From Casuarina equisetifolia (taxonomy: Eukaryota; Streptophyta; Magnoliopsida; Fagales; Casuarinaceae), in NCBI GenBank assembly GCA_028551475.1, contig CM052356.1:24207884-24271883 (forward strand): a stretch of DNA of 64,000 bases, written 5' to 3'. The notes under the pieces were generated by a model that was given only the letters and a program-made list of their open reading frames with translations, was not told the origin of the DNA and made no database searches. Numbering within the stretch: the stretch's first letter is position 1; each line of letters begins with the position of its first letter. A program made the translations under genes and the position numbers. This document shows positions 36,001-48,996 of this stretch, piece by piece.

Positions 36001-39000
36001 GAAAGAAAAATAGGAATGGAATTGAAATAATGGCTGAACCACCCCTTTGTGAGTTATACTACAACACAAACAGTCAAGTCAACGTTGCAAAATACAGCCC
36101 CTATTTGACAGGCCCCTTCAGGAGATCTTTTTATTTTTTCCTCTTCATCTCTTTAGGTTGATTAGTTAGTGCAGTGATATTTTTCAATTCCTTCCTGCGT
36201 ACAGAACATATTATGAATCCGTAAACTAATCCATTCAGATACATATCAGGCAATCCCGTATTTTGTATTTACTTATCGACTTCATCCACATTCTTTCGGG
36301 CTCTGGCTTTCACCTTGTCTTTATGCAGTCTCTAATTTCAACCAATTTAGTCCACAATCTTGCAGCCACTACCCTTCACCGTACATTGCCAGACTAACTC
36401 ATTATCTATTCTTCATCTTCAAATTAATTGGTTCAATCCGAAGGTTACAATGCCTCAATTTTTCTCATATCGCTACAGCCATCTAACATTCTCATTTCAG
36501 CCATATCAGTTAATAGACACTGTTTCTTGACCCTATATGGCAAACTGTAGCAGACTCATCTCCTTCCCTTCAATGAGGTCCACAACCGTATAACACTTTA
36601 CAAGCACCTCACTACTTCCTCAGTCTTGTGCTGATACTGCAGCTGGTTATGTCTACTACATATCCACAAAACAACATGAACCTAAAACCAAGTATCTACG
36701 AATGAAAAATTAATGTTTTCAGATATATGCTAGAATATTTGAAACAAGCTTACTAGAAAAACAATAGTTTCTAACTTAGCCTGAAACCTTATATCAAGTG
36801 ATGCCTTGAAATGGACACAACTGCCTTAGACAGAGTCAAAATCATGAACGAAATATAACTAAACAAAAAAGGATAAAGAAGCCGACCAACTGGACAAGGA
36901 ATATATCCCACCAACGAGCTCTAATGCTAAAATCCATTAAATTTTTTGTTATACTAAATCATTGAACTATGGCTCTTAACTCCTGATTGCAAGAAAAAAT
37001 CTTTTCTCTGACACAAACTAAAGATTTAGAAATCTATCAAAACTAAATTATTTCTTAATAGAAAATTGAATAAAGAAAGTCTGTCATATAGTTATTAACT
37101 AGTTTAAAGAGTGGAACAGAATTACATAAAGCAAAGAAACCCTGTTCTTAATAAACTTTTAACTAGAAAGCAGAAGAAATTGAACTAAAAATATTTTTGG
37201 TATTTAAACGTCTTAGATGGGTCTAACTAAATCATTGGATAAAAGATTCACTTAAGTTAAAGATCAAGATGCAAGTGTGAAGAAGTGGAATTTTTTATTT
37301 CTGTTGAACTATGCAACTGTTAAATTGTAAATCATGTATCATGGTCTTCCAGTTCTTCTATCCTATGCTTCCAGTTAATATCATCTGCGTCAGAACTCAA
37401 TCATAACCACGTGGTCAGAGAGTTATGCTCAGTACACGTCTAAATTAATAATCCAAGAATATCTACATTTCATCTGTCTTTTGACCCTTGCAAGTCTTAA
37501 AATTTTCCCAACATACTTCGATGAAACCTCTGGTAGTGAGATGACAGACAACAAGCCACTGGTAAAAGTTTCCATAATTTGGTTTCTGTACTGATGAATC
37601 GTGTCTTAACTACAATGATGACTACAAATATTTCTTCTTTGAACCAGAACTTCTAAAGTAGAAACAGTGCAAAAGAAGATTGACACAGATAGTTGACAAA
37701 TTGAAGTAATTTAAATGGCAGTACATTCAATGTCAATGGACTAGCCTGGGCAATGGCCCAACATCTAAACGCTCAGATACACCATATACACAAACTAAGG
37801 AAACTGCCTAGCAGCCACTGGTGGCACAAAATGGGCCTTTGCAGCTAGAAGGCTAGGAATGCCTTCATTGCAAATAATCACTTCCAATTTGTAAATGATA
37901 TGTAGAATTGCGTATTTTGTATGCAAGCAATGTGAATATCTTTGCACTATATAGTGGTTGCAGCAAGGTTGACAGAGATTCATGATGACATACTAAGAAA
38001 CTAGGAACTTTTGCTTCACTACCTAAAAGATCAGTGGAGGTCCATTGGTTTTTTGGTGTTTACAAATCTTCGAAAAAAGGTGTACCGCAGATATGTCACA
38101 AATTGTGCTGCAACGAGACTTGGGTAGAGGGTGATTAGTTGAACAGAGCAACAAAATGTAGGATGTTTCTTGATTCCTGATATGGTAATCGATGCTTGTA
38201 AGAAAGCTAAATGACTAGTTAGTTGCAAATTTATGTGTGGAAGCCTAAATGTGTCAAATTTGAATCTATAACAACCAAAAATGATGATAATCTACTTTCG
38301 TGATATTCCAACTTTGTAACTTCAACTCTGTCATTTGAGATAAAGTAACTAGCCAGAAAAACAGTTGCAGTGGGCTTTTCAAGGTTTTCTGAATGAAATG
38401 AAAAAATGAAATTCCCAAGATCATTGATGATATTCTTTTTAATCTTTAAACCCTTTAACTAATTCATTGTCTTATCAGGAACTCATGAGGAGATATCTAG
38501 TGCCAATCACACTGTTAAAGTCTGATTAGGGAACTTGACAGTTAAGACGAATATAGAAGGCAACCATCTGTGGAAGAGTTCCATGTTAGCTATTGCTTCG
38601 TCATTTTAGGTGACAAGAAGGTTACGTTTTGGATTTTTGTTATGAGATACACAAATAAATGGATACATGCACAGTTTACCTCTGGCTTTCAATTATAGGA
38701 ACACGAGCAAGAACAAACTCACAGAACAGCTCTAATATCTCATATGCAGCCCATATGTTCTGTTCCCTTATAACATGCTCCACCTAACCAAATTAATAAA
38801 TGAGCACGAATTACTCTAGGGCCAGATTACGAAAACTAAAACACAATCAATCAATCAATCAGCATATGTTTGAAGTGTACCCGGATTCGAGCTATTGCTT
38901 CCTGGCCAGCCAGCAAAAACTGCGCTATCTCCTTGCGCATATGTTTGAGCTGCACATCTCTCTTATTTTGCAGCAATTTGATGCGTGAGATCGACAAGCT

Positions 39001-39579
39001 CAAGCATGTTTTGCTACAAAACCATCCCAACAACATTAAATATGGGCAACCCACAAAAATTAAAGTAGGAACAAGAAAAGAACACGTTCATTCAGTTGCA
39101 AAGCATAAAAGTCAACTCTGATAGGAATTTCTAAGATCGCACTTGGAAGGGAAAATGAAACAATGAACTATGGATCAAGACATTTCATAGAAACAGCTCA
39201 TTTTCAAGAAGCAACAAGTTCCCTTGACTAGTAGAAGAAGTACAAAAAAAAGCTTTGCAAGACACCACAAAATTCATTATTAGATATTGGGTATCGCATA
39301 AAAATGGTAATTACAACAAGACACAACCCTCTAATCCCAAATTTCACGTAATATAAACCTTAGGTGCGAGAATATAAGTCTTATCAACCTAGATTATAAA
39401 AGCAATAGGAAGTTTAACCACAATTGGGAAATAAAGATACAGACACCGATGAATTAATCCCATTCGATAGAGAAAAATCAAAAATTGATAAAATGGGTGG
39501 TTGAGATGAAGAAGACTGCTATGACTAACCATTTTGTGCCAAAAACACCTCTGTTGAAGAGCTGGTTTAAGAGGGACAT
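33078..39579 (-). CDS. IST1-like protein (ESCRT-III-associated), six exons
   Basis: Exons are inferred at 39579-39530, 39013-38881, 38783-38680, 35349-35178, 35071-34931 and 33470-33078, all with GT-AG borders and matching phases, giving 330 residues. The N-terminal about 190 residues form the Ist1 domain: MSLLNQLFNRGVFGTKCKTC, SRIKLLQNKRDVQLKHMRKE, QEAIARIRVEHVIREQNIWA, CEFVLARVPIIESQRDCPSE and LFAGKYGKEFV are hallmarks. The C-terminal 130 residues are low-complexity, ending in an Ala-rich helix and NVKFGSLKLKDG, seen in plant IST1-like proteins. IST1 proteins associate with ESCRT-III and VPS4/LIP5 on endosomes in multivesicular-body sorting. The third intron is about 3.3 kb. Confidence 0.93.
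36100..36640 (-). mobile_element. possible LINE reverse transcriptase tail remnant in IST1 intron 3
   Basis: On the minus strand, near 36530-36420, a translation reads SIN-YG/MAEMRMLDGCSDMRKIEA. This resembles the conserved VAEMRMLRWMCG segment at the end of plant non-LTR retrotransposon polyproteins. Flanking frames are broken by stops, and the limits are approximate. It lies in the same orientation as the host gene. Confidence 0.33.
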
Positions 39580-41502
39580 CGATGAATAATCGGCAAAGTC
39601 AGCCTCCGCTAAATATGATCCAGAATGAATCTTTCACTGTCCACTTCTCTTTCTCTGTGACCGAATCATAGGAAAGAATAGAAGTCTCAGAAAGGATCTC
39701 TGGGTCTCGGTCTACAAGATCGAGCGAGGGTTAGGTGCTGTTTGGCTTCGCCTTTTTTGTTTCGCCAAAACGCGTTTTGTCGCATAACAAGTTCTAAAAG
39801 GTCTCTTGGTTTCAGTCCAACTACCGGTTGTGTGATTTCCTTAATTAATGGTATTATTAATCACAGGACATGAAGATGTTAAAGCCCATGTTAAAAAATA
39901 TAAAGGCCCATGTTTTTCTTTATGTACCATCCGCCCAAGCCGTATACACTTTGTATGCAATTAGAGTAGAATACAGAGCTTGGAGTATATTGGAATCTAT
40001 TATGAAGGATGGAAGCTTCTTGTCACTCCCACTAATGGCGGTTGTAAAACAAGAATAAAGTATTAAACAGGTATTGATTGGATGTTTTTAGGACTCCGAC
40101 CTTCCCTTTCTTATGATTAAACATTGCTCAAAGGTTATGGGATGGGGGGATTAACTGAAGTGATAATGCAGAGAGCCTCACTAGCCAATTAATGACAGAA
40201 GAGAGCATACTACAGCAAAATCCAAGGCTCAGTGGCTACCTTTGAATAACCAAAGTTCCAGCTACTTTGAAAACATTCAAACTAGGAGAAATGAGTCCAA
40301 AAACTTGTGTCTTGATCTATTTATATTACTTGTTTGCTGTTCGGTTTAATATTTGTGCTTAAACTTTGCTATCAAATGAAACAGAGAACATATTGTAGTT
40401 CTTTTAGTGGAGAGAATTTTTGCAAGAAATACAAGACTAAACAAGTAAGTTTTTATCACATAAGAAAATAGTTTAACTAATAAATATCGTTACTTCTAAA
40501 TGCAAACATATTGAACATTTCTATTTATCATTCCTGGTAAAATATTGAAACAAACTTACTATATGATGAAAAGATTAATAAAATCATGGTTAGAGTTAAA
40601 AATGCATGGTGCTAAAGTTACATAGAACCATTTGTGTGAATAAAGCTAAGAACGGACTTGGCAATCGAGGGGTCAAGAATTGAACTTATTAGCTTCTAAA
40701 TCTATATGGTTGTCTAGAGCACACTGTCTTATAAAAGCCAGAAATTTTGAAGCCTTCGACAACTAGGAATTAGCACATTGACAAAAAGAAATCCTCAAGG
40801 CTAGCGAGATTAGGAGGCAAACCATTTTTGCTTTTGGAACTCCAACATAATAGTTTCAATAATAGTGAAAAATCATTAAGTATATGATCCCTACATAATC
40901 AATGCCGGTATGTCTAGTAATTATGAATTTACTAGCCACAGGAGGAGTTTTTTAGGAATTTCTTGCTACTTAACCATACAAAAGGAAAAGTTTAACCACA
41001 TATCACTAAATTTGTGAATGCCTCTTCTACATATTTTATTTAAAATGAAAGAAATGGGAGGATTTTTGATAACATTGTGTATTATGAAGTTGTTATCTTG
41101 AAGCCATTAAAAAGGCTTATAAGAAATATATTTCATTGTGTAAAAATAATTTCAAAACAACTAAAAATATTTATATTTAACATGTCTAAAAACTTAAAGA
41201 AACCATATTTAAAATGACATGACATGGTGAATAGCACTGCTTTTGCAGTGCCACTATGTCCAAAGAATAAATTTTGATTCTTTTATTGATCATTTAGTCT
41301 CTTTTATTGTTCCACACCCTCATGTGGTAAATCAGAAACAAAATGCAGAATGTTCTTCTTGTCTTCTTCCCCCTCTGCTCTCTCTTCCTTTTTGAATGTA
41401 AGTGCAAGCTCCTTATTCCACGAGAGGACCTTCCATGTCGCATGTCCGGTAGAGCAGAGTAAGTAACAATGATTTAATGCAGTCTGAAGTCCAAGGGAGT
41501 TC
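39580..41502. other. intergenic region between IST1-like and hydrolase genes
   Basis: The first about 150 bases hold the IST1-like leader and promoter, with a T/C-rich stretch (39640-39660). The rest is AT-rich, without recognised genes; many short frames were checked for copia or gypsy motifs and none found. Confidence 0.4.
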
Positions 41503-44500
41503 CTAGTTAAGGGAACATCGGGAATCAAGCCACGCAACAATATCATTAAGCACTACAGATATCCTGGCATCAGGTTCCCCTTCCAGAAGGCAGTGATAAC
41601 CATCTTCGTATAGTTTTAACGTTTTGTCATTGGTAGAGGCCTTCTCATAGAGAAACTGGCTCACTAAAGGATCCGTCACCTTATCTGCAGCTCCATGAAG
41701 AATCAACAATGGAGATGAAACCTGAAACACACCCGTATTAGTTGCAGTGCTAAAGCAGTATAACAATGTCTTGATGATGGCACAGAAGAAAATACAGAAG
41801 GAAACTGACCCTCTCTACTTGTTTCTCTATTTCACCGGTCACCTTCAGCAGTTCCACAGCAGTTCTCAACCGTGTTTGATCATTATAACAAATCACATTG
41901 TAGACAGCCTACAGTACGAAAATGCAGATTTTATCATTCAAGAATCTTTGCAGAGAACAATAGAAAAACTAATAGCATCTGGCCGAGTAGATAAGAAAAT
42001 TAGTAACTAGAATGGTTTGAATTGACTGAAATGCTAGTTGATAAAATTTTGTTGGTAATTAGGAAAGAAAGTCAAATTATGTAGGAGGGAGACAACTTAA
42101 AAGGATTGAAGTGAAAGATCAATCTCTTTCTTTTCTTTTTCCTTATTATCAAAATTTATGAAACATTAATAATTTCCGGCGCTGGAAGAGAAAATTGGCT
42201 TCTTTGATGATCGCCTTTTCCAGGGTTTATTCTGTATGGAGAATTTAGCATCCTGAGACAGACACCAAGCATCAGAATGTTACGCATGAAATACATTAAG
42301 TTCATGTCCCAAAAGAAACAAGAAAAAAGAGAAATATATTGACATTCACTGCTTGTTTTGTTACTTAAAATTCACAGATATGTAGGACACTTCAGTGGCC
42401 TCAATGTAGCTGAATATCTTCCACCTCAATTTACCTCCTCATCTGGGCTTAAATGCTCTAGAGTCGGCAATGTCCTTTAGATTTGTATCAATCAGCATAT
42501 AAGAGGTTCCAACACCTCTATCACTGCAGTGCTAAACTGTTCATTTTCTTTCTGAGATCTAGCACGTAGGCCAGAATACTTCAATCTGTTCATTTTCTTT
42601 CTGAGATCTGGCACGTAGGCCAGAATACTTCTGAATGTTCAACTAGATGTTGGATCATACTGAATGACAACAAAAACGCATGTTCAACTGCATATATATG
42701 TATATATAAGAGTAAATAGAGGACAAACCATTTCCCTTTTCCTCTGATCTCTGAAGGCTATCTTAGCTAGATCTTTCTGTGGGAAGAGCTTTGCTTTTGG
42801 CATGACTTTGGACATGAGGGTTAACGCTTTCAGAACTGGAGGTGGAGGTTTCACGTCCTCTGCAATCTTAGCAGGAACTCATTGTCAGCAGATTTATGAG
42901 TCGTTGAGTGAAGGGACAAGTCAGGAGGCCAATAAATAGTTTTGAAGGAAGAAGGAAAGAAGGAAAGAGAAAGAGAACTCACATGGAAATTACATTTTAA
43001 TCATCGTTTGAAGTGAATGGTATAGTAAAAGTAAAATAAAGCACACTTAATACATTCCCCAGTCATCACAGTAAAGGAATGTTTTTCTCATTGCATCAAA
43101 TGGATAATACTTACTCTTCTATGTCAGTATGCATGCAAACACAAATGGCTTAGTCTTGCTCAGAGTTAAGCATTTTCTCGCCACTTCAACTTTCCAGTAT
43201 CAGAATGCATCTCCTAATGAGTGTGAGCAAATACACAATACAAATCGTATTTCTTCTATACAAATTTTAACAAGCTTTTAACAAGTTTTTAACATCATCT
43301 TTTTATTTCTTTTTCTCCTGGTACATACAATTAAGTTACATTAAAAATGAGTTGTTGTCTGAGCATTGTCATCTTCAGGACTACAGGGAGTCATTAGGCA
43401 TGTTTAGTTTATGCACCCGTATAAAGGAGACATTTTAGTCTACCAATTAAAAAATTAGTCTAACTGTATAACAAATCCCCACGTAGTCACATATAAAGAC
43501 ACTATGTATTTGCCATGGTTAAACTATAAGGACACCTCCTCTTCTTAAGGAGAATAATCAATGCTCATATATCATGTCTCTAAGACTGCTGAATCAGGTG
43601 CACTGAGAGAAAAGGCAGTAATAATTCGGACACTGTATGATACTCCTCGTAAGATGCGGAGGTAAGGAGACCTTTATGAACTCAATGCACCATACCAAGT
43701 GCAAGTGGTACTACCATGTCTACAGAATGATTAGAGAGCCCCCAAATGGGTTGTTAGGATAGAGGCCTTTGAAGACATGGGCTCTAGCTGTCTCCATGCA
43801 CCCAAAATACAGAACGATGTTCCTTCTTGTCCAAGGTAGCTCTCACCTGGCAACCACATTCTGGAAACCCACAGGACTCATACTTCCAGACAGCTATTGT
43901 AAGCTTCTGCACATTCCAAAATCCTAGATGAAGACACTGGGCATTTTAACTCCCCAAATTTATTTTGGAATTTTCTTCTCCTTCTCATTCTTACATCAAG
44001 CTGTGGACCCCGCTTAAGTCTCCCGTTTATCTTTCCCATATCCCTTCTACACTAGGGACCCATGCAAATATGCTAAGGGGTTATGAAACTCAAAAGAAGG
44101 GAAATTAAACAGCAATCCACACGTACGGATATGCCAAATTAATTAGCTACAAAATTAACAGTCTAGTTTCAAAAATAATTAATTTCTACAGATCTGGATT
44201 AAAAAATGAAATTTAGACGAGGGAAAAATAGGGGCTTTCAAACTTTTTAACTTCAAGCTGCTCATAGATTGCTAAGAAGTTGAGACATTAGCACCAAGGA
44301 TTTCCTGAACTATTCACCATGAATGGTAGAAAGTAGGAATGGGCTTACTTTACACATTGGCGCTACAAGGATGATCCCGTCCCATCCTTGTGGTTCCTTT
44401 AGATGAGCTTTAAGGGCAATGGCTCCACCCATGGACTGTCCCAACAAAAACCGGCGCAAGCCTCTAAATTCAGGTCTTCCTTCCAATCCAAACATAAAGC

Positions 44501-45661
44501 AGAATCAGGAAAACAGTTTTGTCAAATGAATACACAAGATCTGACAAAGATGCAGTTTATTGATGATGAAGCTGGTTCTGAGTGGATTTTACAACGACGC
44601 ACCTTTGGTTTTTGCATAATTTTCTATAACGTTATCAACAAGTTCATCAAAGCTTGGGATATAACCATGCAACCCTTCAGAAAGGCCGAAACCAGGATGA
44701 TCCAAAGCAAAAATTACATAGCCAGCCGCAGCAATTTGCTTGGCGATACCTGAAATTCCAAACTCGTCATATTTCTCCAAAAAGGAAAAAGAAAATAAAA
44801 AGAAAAGGCAATTTGATTTGCATAAAGCACAGTAAAATAAACAAAACAAACCTTCGAAAAAAGAACATGATCACAAACCTTCAAAAAAGAACGTGCAGGT
44901 GTCACCATAACCATGGCAGAAACACAGAACACCCTTGATGCGAGCACCTGGTGGCGGCCTCCAGCTTTTACAGAAAATTTCTAATCCCTTTGAGTTCCGC
45001 TCGTACCACTACGACACCATTGATATCAAATTCTATAACTACAACCTCAATAGCCCTTAATAACCAAAAATATGCGGCTTATTTTCGGTGGATATTTAAT
45101 ACTTGGTTCCTCGTTAATAAAGAAGAAGACTTTGTTCCAGTTCCAGGTAGAAAGCATTGCTTACCTCCTCTGTTTTGATGCCGGTAGGAGCCATCTACCC
45201 ACCAATCAAAACCCATTGACATTCACAAGAAGCCGGAAAAGAAAAACCAAAAAATCATCAAAATGACATAATATACAACTAAGGCAAGTATATGTATCTA
45301 AAATATCAGAAATACCAAACCACAATCATTGCGGGATCAAACCAACCGTGAACAAGCAATGATCAAGCTGTTGCTGGACCTCCACAAATGCCAAGCGGAC
45401 CCGTCTACGAGCGGGAGCAAAGTCCAGGTTCTGAGAAGCAATTGCATTCAGCTCCTCGCTCACCCCTTCGATTGGCGACCTTTTCTTGGCTGTGACTAAA
45501 AGGTGAAGCCTTGGCGCCGAAAGTGAGGTCTCTGGGTTGGTTTTGTGACGGGGAATAATGGGTTGATAGTGCCTTCGAGGGAACTCGATCGGAGATATCG
45601 ACCTCCGGGGCAAGCGACAGAGATCCGATGGTCGGAATCTCAGCGTGAGCGACAGGTCCAT
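41503..45661 (-). CDS. alpha/beta hydrolase, monoacylglycerol lipase / caffeoylshikimate esterase type
   Basis: Eight exons are inferred: 45661-45347, 45194-45165, 45008-44879, 44749-44603, 44479-44349, 42866-42729, 41908-41810 and 41721-41503, giving 402 residues. The first about 105 residues are an Arg/Ser/Pro-rich extension that may target plastids. The hydrolase core follows (WYERNSKGLEIFCKSW), with oxyanion loop HGYGD (147-151), GFGLSEG, nucleophile elbow GQSMGG with Ser223, an acidic/cap segment, Asp343 in HGAADKVTDP, and His373 in DGYHCLLEGEP. These form a complete catalytic triad. Family members cleave monoacylglycerols, lysophospholipids or caffeoyl-shikimate; the exact substrate cannot be told. 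Exon 2 is only 30 bases (MAPTGIKTEE). The start is the first ATG of the frame; a longer open frame upstream lacks one. Confidence 0.92.
42538..42635. repeat. 49-bp tandem duplication in hydrolase intron 6
   Basis: Two adjacent copies begin TGTTCATTTTCTTTCTGAGA at 42538 and 42587. They differ at one base in AGATCTA/GGCACG and at the last few bases. Confidence 0.8.
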
Positions 45662-47256
45662 GGCCCTGGCCACCTGGGGGAAAGCAGTCAACCTGGAAAA
45701 CTCACCAACCCCACTGCCGTATTGTCCTGTTCCTTTTTACAGCATAGCACGGGTTAGCATGTCAACGTTGATCATGTGGAAAACAAATAAAATCAAAGAA
45801 ATTGTCCTCCTCCTTTTTACATCGTAATTTGTTGAATTTTAGGTCTTTTGGGAAGTTTCTTTTACCCAGAACACTGTTGATCTTGACATGTGCCTAGATC
45901 CTTCATCTTCTTACATCCTTGGTCCTCATATTACTACAGGATATAAATAATTCTCTTCTGCAGGGATTCATCGAGTGGGACTAAACCAGATCAGGATTAA
46001 CTGGCGGCAAAGTAGATTAACAATTTGCAGACGGCACATGGGACATCATGTGCAAGACAACATTAAATCTACTTCCAGAATATAGTAATGCTTCACATAC
46101 AGCAAGGGGTTCAGGTAAGGATCTGCCCCACTTCTCTGCAACTCCACCAAGGACAAGAAACAGATTGACCTGCAATGCCACGATGTGATTAACTCATTTG
46201 AACGTGACAACTTTTGTCTCACACAATCACTATGGATTTTTAGAATATACATCTCTGGACAACTTGTTTGTGCATTAGAACGTTTTTTCTTGAAACTAAA
46301 TTATGAGATAAAGTTAAAGAACTCATTCTTATTAAAAAAAAAAAAAAAAATTAAGATTTTGCTTGTGAAAAAAACGATTAAATAAAATTTAAGTAGTATG
46401 TGATTTTTATCACATCGTTACATGCTAAGATAAGTCGGTTTTTCTTCTTTATTTCCTTCTCTTTGATAAATAAAAAAAAAACTAAAATAAATAACTTGTA
46501 AAAGGGGGTTTAAAGCACATGAGGAAACTGGTTTCGTCCAAATACAGCAATCCCTCAGTGTAAGTATGAAGACAAACCTTCTCTCCGTTCTGGAATGATT
46601 CCCAGTGATTCCCAAATGATCTCCCTGAGTTCTGAGGTTAAACCTCACTTCCTTTGCAGAAGCCCAACATGAGTGCCCACACGTGTTTGATTAAATTCTA
46701 TCATTAGCACTCAAGTTATAAACTTAACAAGATTTTGAAGGTATCCAATATGAACCACAACTTTTTCCTTGGGTGTTTGATATGTAAGGAGAGAGACTTC
46801 GGGAAATTGACAGCACAAGATGGCCCACAGTTGCCAAACTACTACCTTTATCATTCATATTTTTATAATCAGTCAACGTCGGAGAAGAACAATCAGGTAG
46901 AAAAACAGCACTGCTTAGAATTTTCTTGTTCATAGAAGACTAATAAAAAAAATTATGGGTTTTGATTGCTTTTATGTAAAATCCTTCCGTTGACTTAACT
47001 TTCCCCTGTTTAAGTTTGTGGAATTCTGAGGAAACAACACGTAGTTTCCGATTCAGTTGCCAAAGGAGTTTCCCTGTAACCAGCGAGGTGATTCTTCGTT
47101 TTCTGATTGAAAGCCTTTTAATAATCAGGACCATAGTTAACTGCTTTTTTCGCTTTTTGTTTTTACAAGCTCCCAGCTAAAATAGCGAAAATTCCCCTAA
47201 TTAATTTTGTCCACAAGCCACCGCAAAGATTTCTGGAAGTAGATTTCATCTCCCTC
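45662..47256. other. intergenic region upstream of the PPR gene
   Basis: It includes the hydrolase promoter side, an A-tract (about 46334-46350) and AT-rich sequence. A pyrimidine-rich run ending TTTTTACAAG at 47160-47169 resembles a splice acceptor before the PPR frame. Confidence 0.35.
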
Positions 47257-48996
47257 TTGCAATTATGTAAGACTCCAAAGCACCTTCACCAAATCCAAAC
47301 CCAGATAATCACTCACGGCTTTCAGCAAAATGACTTCATCACATCAAGATTTATCACCATGTGCGGGGAGCAGAAGAAAATGGCCTATGCCCGCCAATTG
47401 TTCGATCAAATTCCGGACCGAGGCATCGCATTGTGGAATGCAATGTTCAGAGGGTATGCTAAAAGTGAGTCATACAAGGAAGTCTTGATTTTGTTTAGTC
47501 AAATGTGGAGCTCGGGCGTAAAACCAAATCTCTTTACTTTCCCTATTGTTTTGAAATCTTGTGGGAAAGTTGATGCATTCGTGGAAGGCCAAGAAGTTCA
47601 TGGTGGAGCAATTAAGGGTGGCTTCGGAGCAGACCAATTTGTGGGTACTACGTTGATAGATATGTACGCTGGTTGGGGAGCGATTGGAGCCGCTTCCAAG
47701 GTGTTTGGTGAGATGGTTAAAAGGAACGTAGTTGCATGGACTTCGATTATTAGTGGCTATATTTTGTGCCGCGATATGGTTTCTGCACGGCGTCTTTTTG
47801 ACTCTTCACCTGTGCGAGATGTTGTGTTGTGGAGCATCATGGTTTCGGGTTATATTGAAGTGGGCGATATGTTAGCAGCCCGCAGGCTTTTCGATGTGAT
47901 GCCGAACCGGGATGTAATGTCTTGGAATGCTATGTTGAATGGTTATGCAAATAATGGAGATATTGAGGAATGTGAGAAGCTATTTGAAGAGATGCCTGGG
48001 AAGAACATTTATTCTTGGAATGGATTACTTGGAGGTTATGCACATAATGAGCGTTTCTTTGAAGTTTTGCAGACTTTCAAAAGGATGCTAATCGAAGGTA
48101 ATGTGCGTCCTAACGATGTCACACTTATGACAGTGTTGTCTGCGTGTGCAAGATTAGGAGCTATTGGTTTGGGTACGTGGGTTCACTTATATGCTGAAAG
48201 CAATGGTTATAAGGAAAATCTTTACGTTGGGAATTCTTTGATTGACATGTACGCAAAATGTGGGACTATAGAAAAAGCAGTTGACGTGTTCAAGGCCATG
48301 GATACGAAGGACCTGATTACATGGAACTCCATAATCAATGCTTTAGCAACTCATGGCCGTGGGAATGATGCCTTGGCTTTGTTTTGTCAAATGAAAAATG
48401 CTGGAGAAGTACCAGATGGAATCACCTTCATAGGAGTTCTGTGCGCTTGTGCGCACATTGGATTAGTTGAAGATGGCTTTTCCTATTTCACTTCGATGGT
48501 TGATGATTACTCAATTGTACCTCAGATTGAGCATTATGGCTGCATGGTTGATCTACTGGCACGAGCTGGTCTCTTGGACCAGGCTGTAGAGTTTGTGAAA
48601 AAGATGCCCATTGAAGCGGATGCCATTATATGGGCTGCCTTACTTGGGGCATGCAAGATTTACAAAAACGTTGGGCTGGGTGAACTGGCTCTTGAACATC
48701 TTATTAGACTTGAACCGAAGAACCCTGCAAATTTTGTCACGCTTTCAAATATATATGGGGATCTTGGGAGATGGAAAGATGTTGCCCGTTTAAAAGTTGC
48801 AATGAGGGATACGGGGTCCAGAAAATTGCCAGGATGTAGCTTGATTGAAGTCAATGATTCTTTTGTTGAGTTCTATTCCTTGGACGAGAGGCATCCCGAG
48901 AGAGAAGAAATATATAGAACCTTGAGGGGTCTGACAAAACTGTTAAGATCATCTGGATGGGACGAAGATCTGCTGGAGCTTGGGCAGGTAACTTAA
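47257..48996 (+). CDS. PLS-class pentatricopeptide repeat protein with E-type C-terminus
   Basis: The intronless frame codes for about 579 residues of tandem PPR motifs. They start near LCKTPKHLHQIQTQIITHGF, with regular units such as RDVVLWSIMVSGYIEVGDML, RDVMSWNAMLNGYANNGDIE, NVRPNDVTLMTVLSACARLG and EHYGCMVDLLARAGLLDQA. They end in E/E+-like segments (NPANFVTLSNIYGDLGRWKD, KLPGCSLIEVNDSFVEFYSL). No DYW domain follows. Such proteins bind specific RNAs in mitochondria or plastids, often for C-to-U editing with a DYW partner. The frame is open from 47137, but the first in-frame ATG is at 47359, inside conserved sequence. The true start is therefore a missed upstream exon, a non-AUG codon, or lost. 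No clear targeting peptide is visible. Confidence 0.85.
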   Translation: MQLCKTPKHLHQIQTQIITHGFQQNDFITSRFITMCGEQKKMAYARQLFDQIPDRGIALWNAMFRGYAKSESYKEVLILFSQMWSSGVKPNLFTFPIVLKSCGKVDAFVEGQEVHGGAIKGGFGADQFVGTTLIDMYAGWGAIGAASKVFGEMVKRNVVAWTSIISGYILCRDMVSARRLFDSSPVRDVVLWSIMVSGYIEVGDMLAARRLFDVMPNRDVMSWNAMLNGYANNGDIEECEKLFEEMPGKNIYSWNGLLGGYAHNERFFEVLQTFKRMLIEGNVRPNDVTLMTVLSACARLGAIGLGTWVHLYAESNGYKENLYVGNSLIDMYAKCGTIEKAVDVFKAMDTKDLITWNSIINALATHGRGNDALALFCQMKNAGEVPDGITFIGVLCACAHIGLVEDGFSYFTSMVDDYSIVPQIEHYGCMVDLLARAGLLDQAVEFVKKMPIEADAIIWAALLGACKIYKNVGLGELALEHLIRLEPKNPANFVTLSNIYGDLGRWKDVARLKVAMRDTGSRKLPGCSLIEVNDSFVEFYSLDERHPEREEIYRTLRGLTKLLRSSGWDEDLLELGQVT

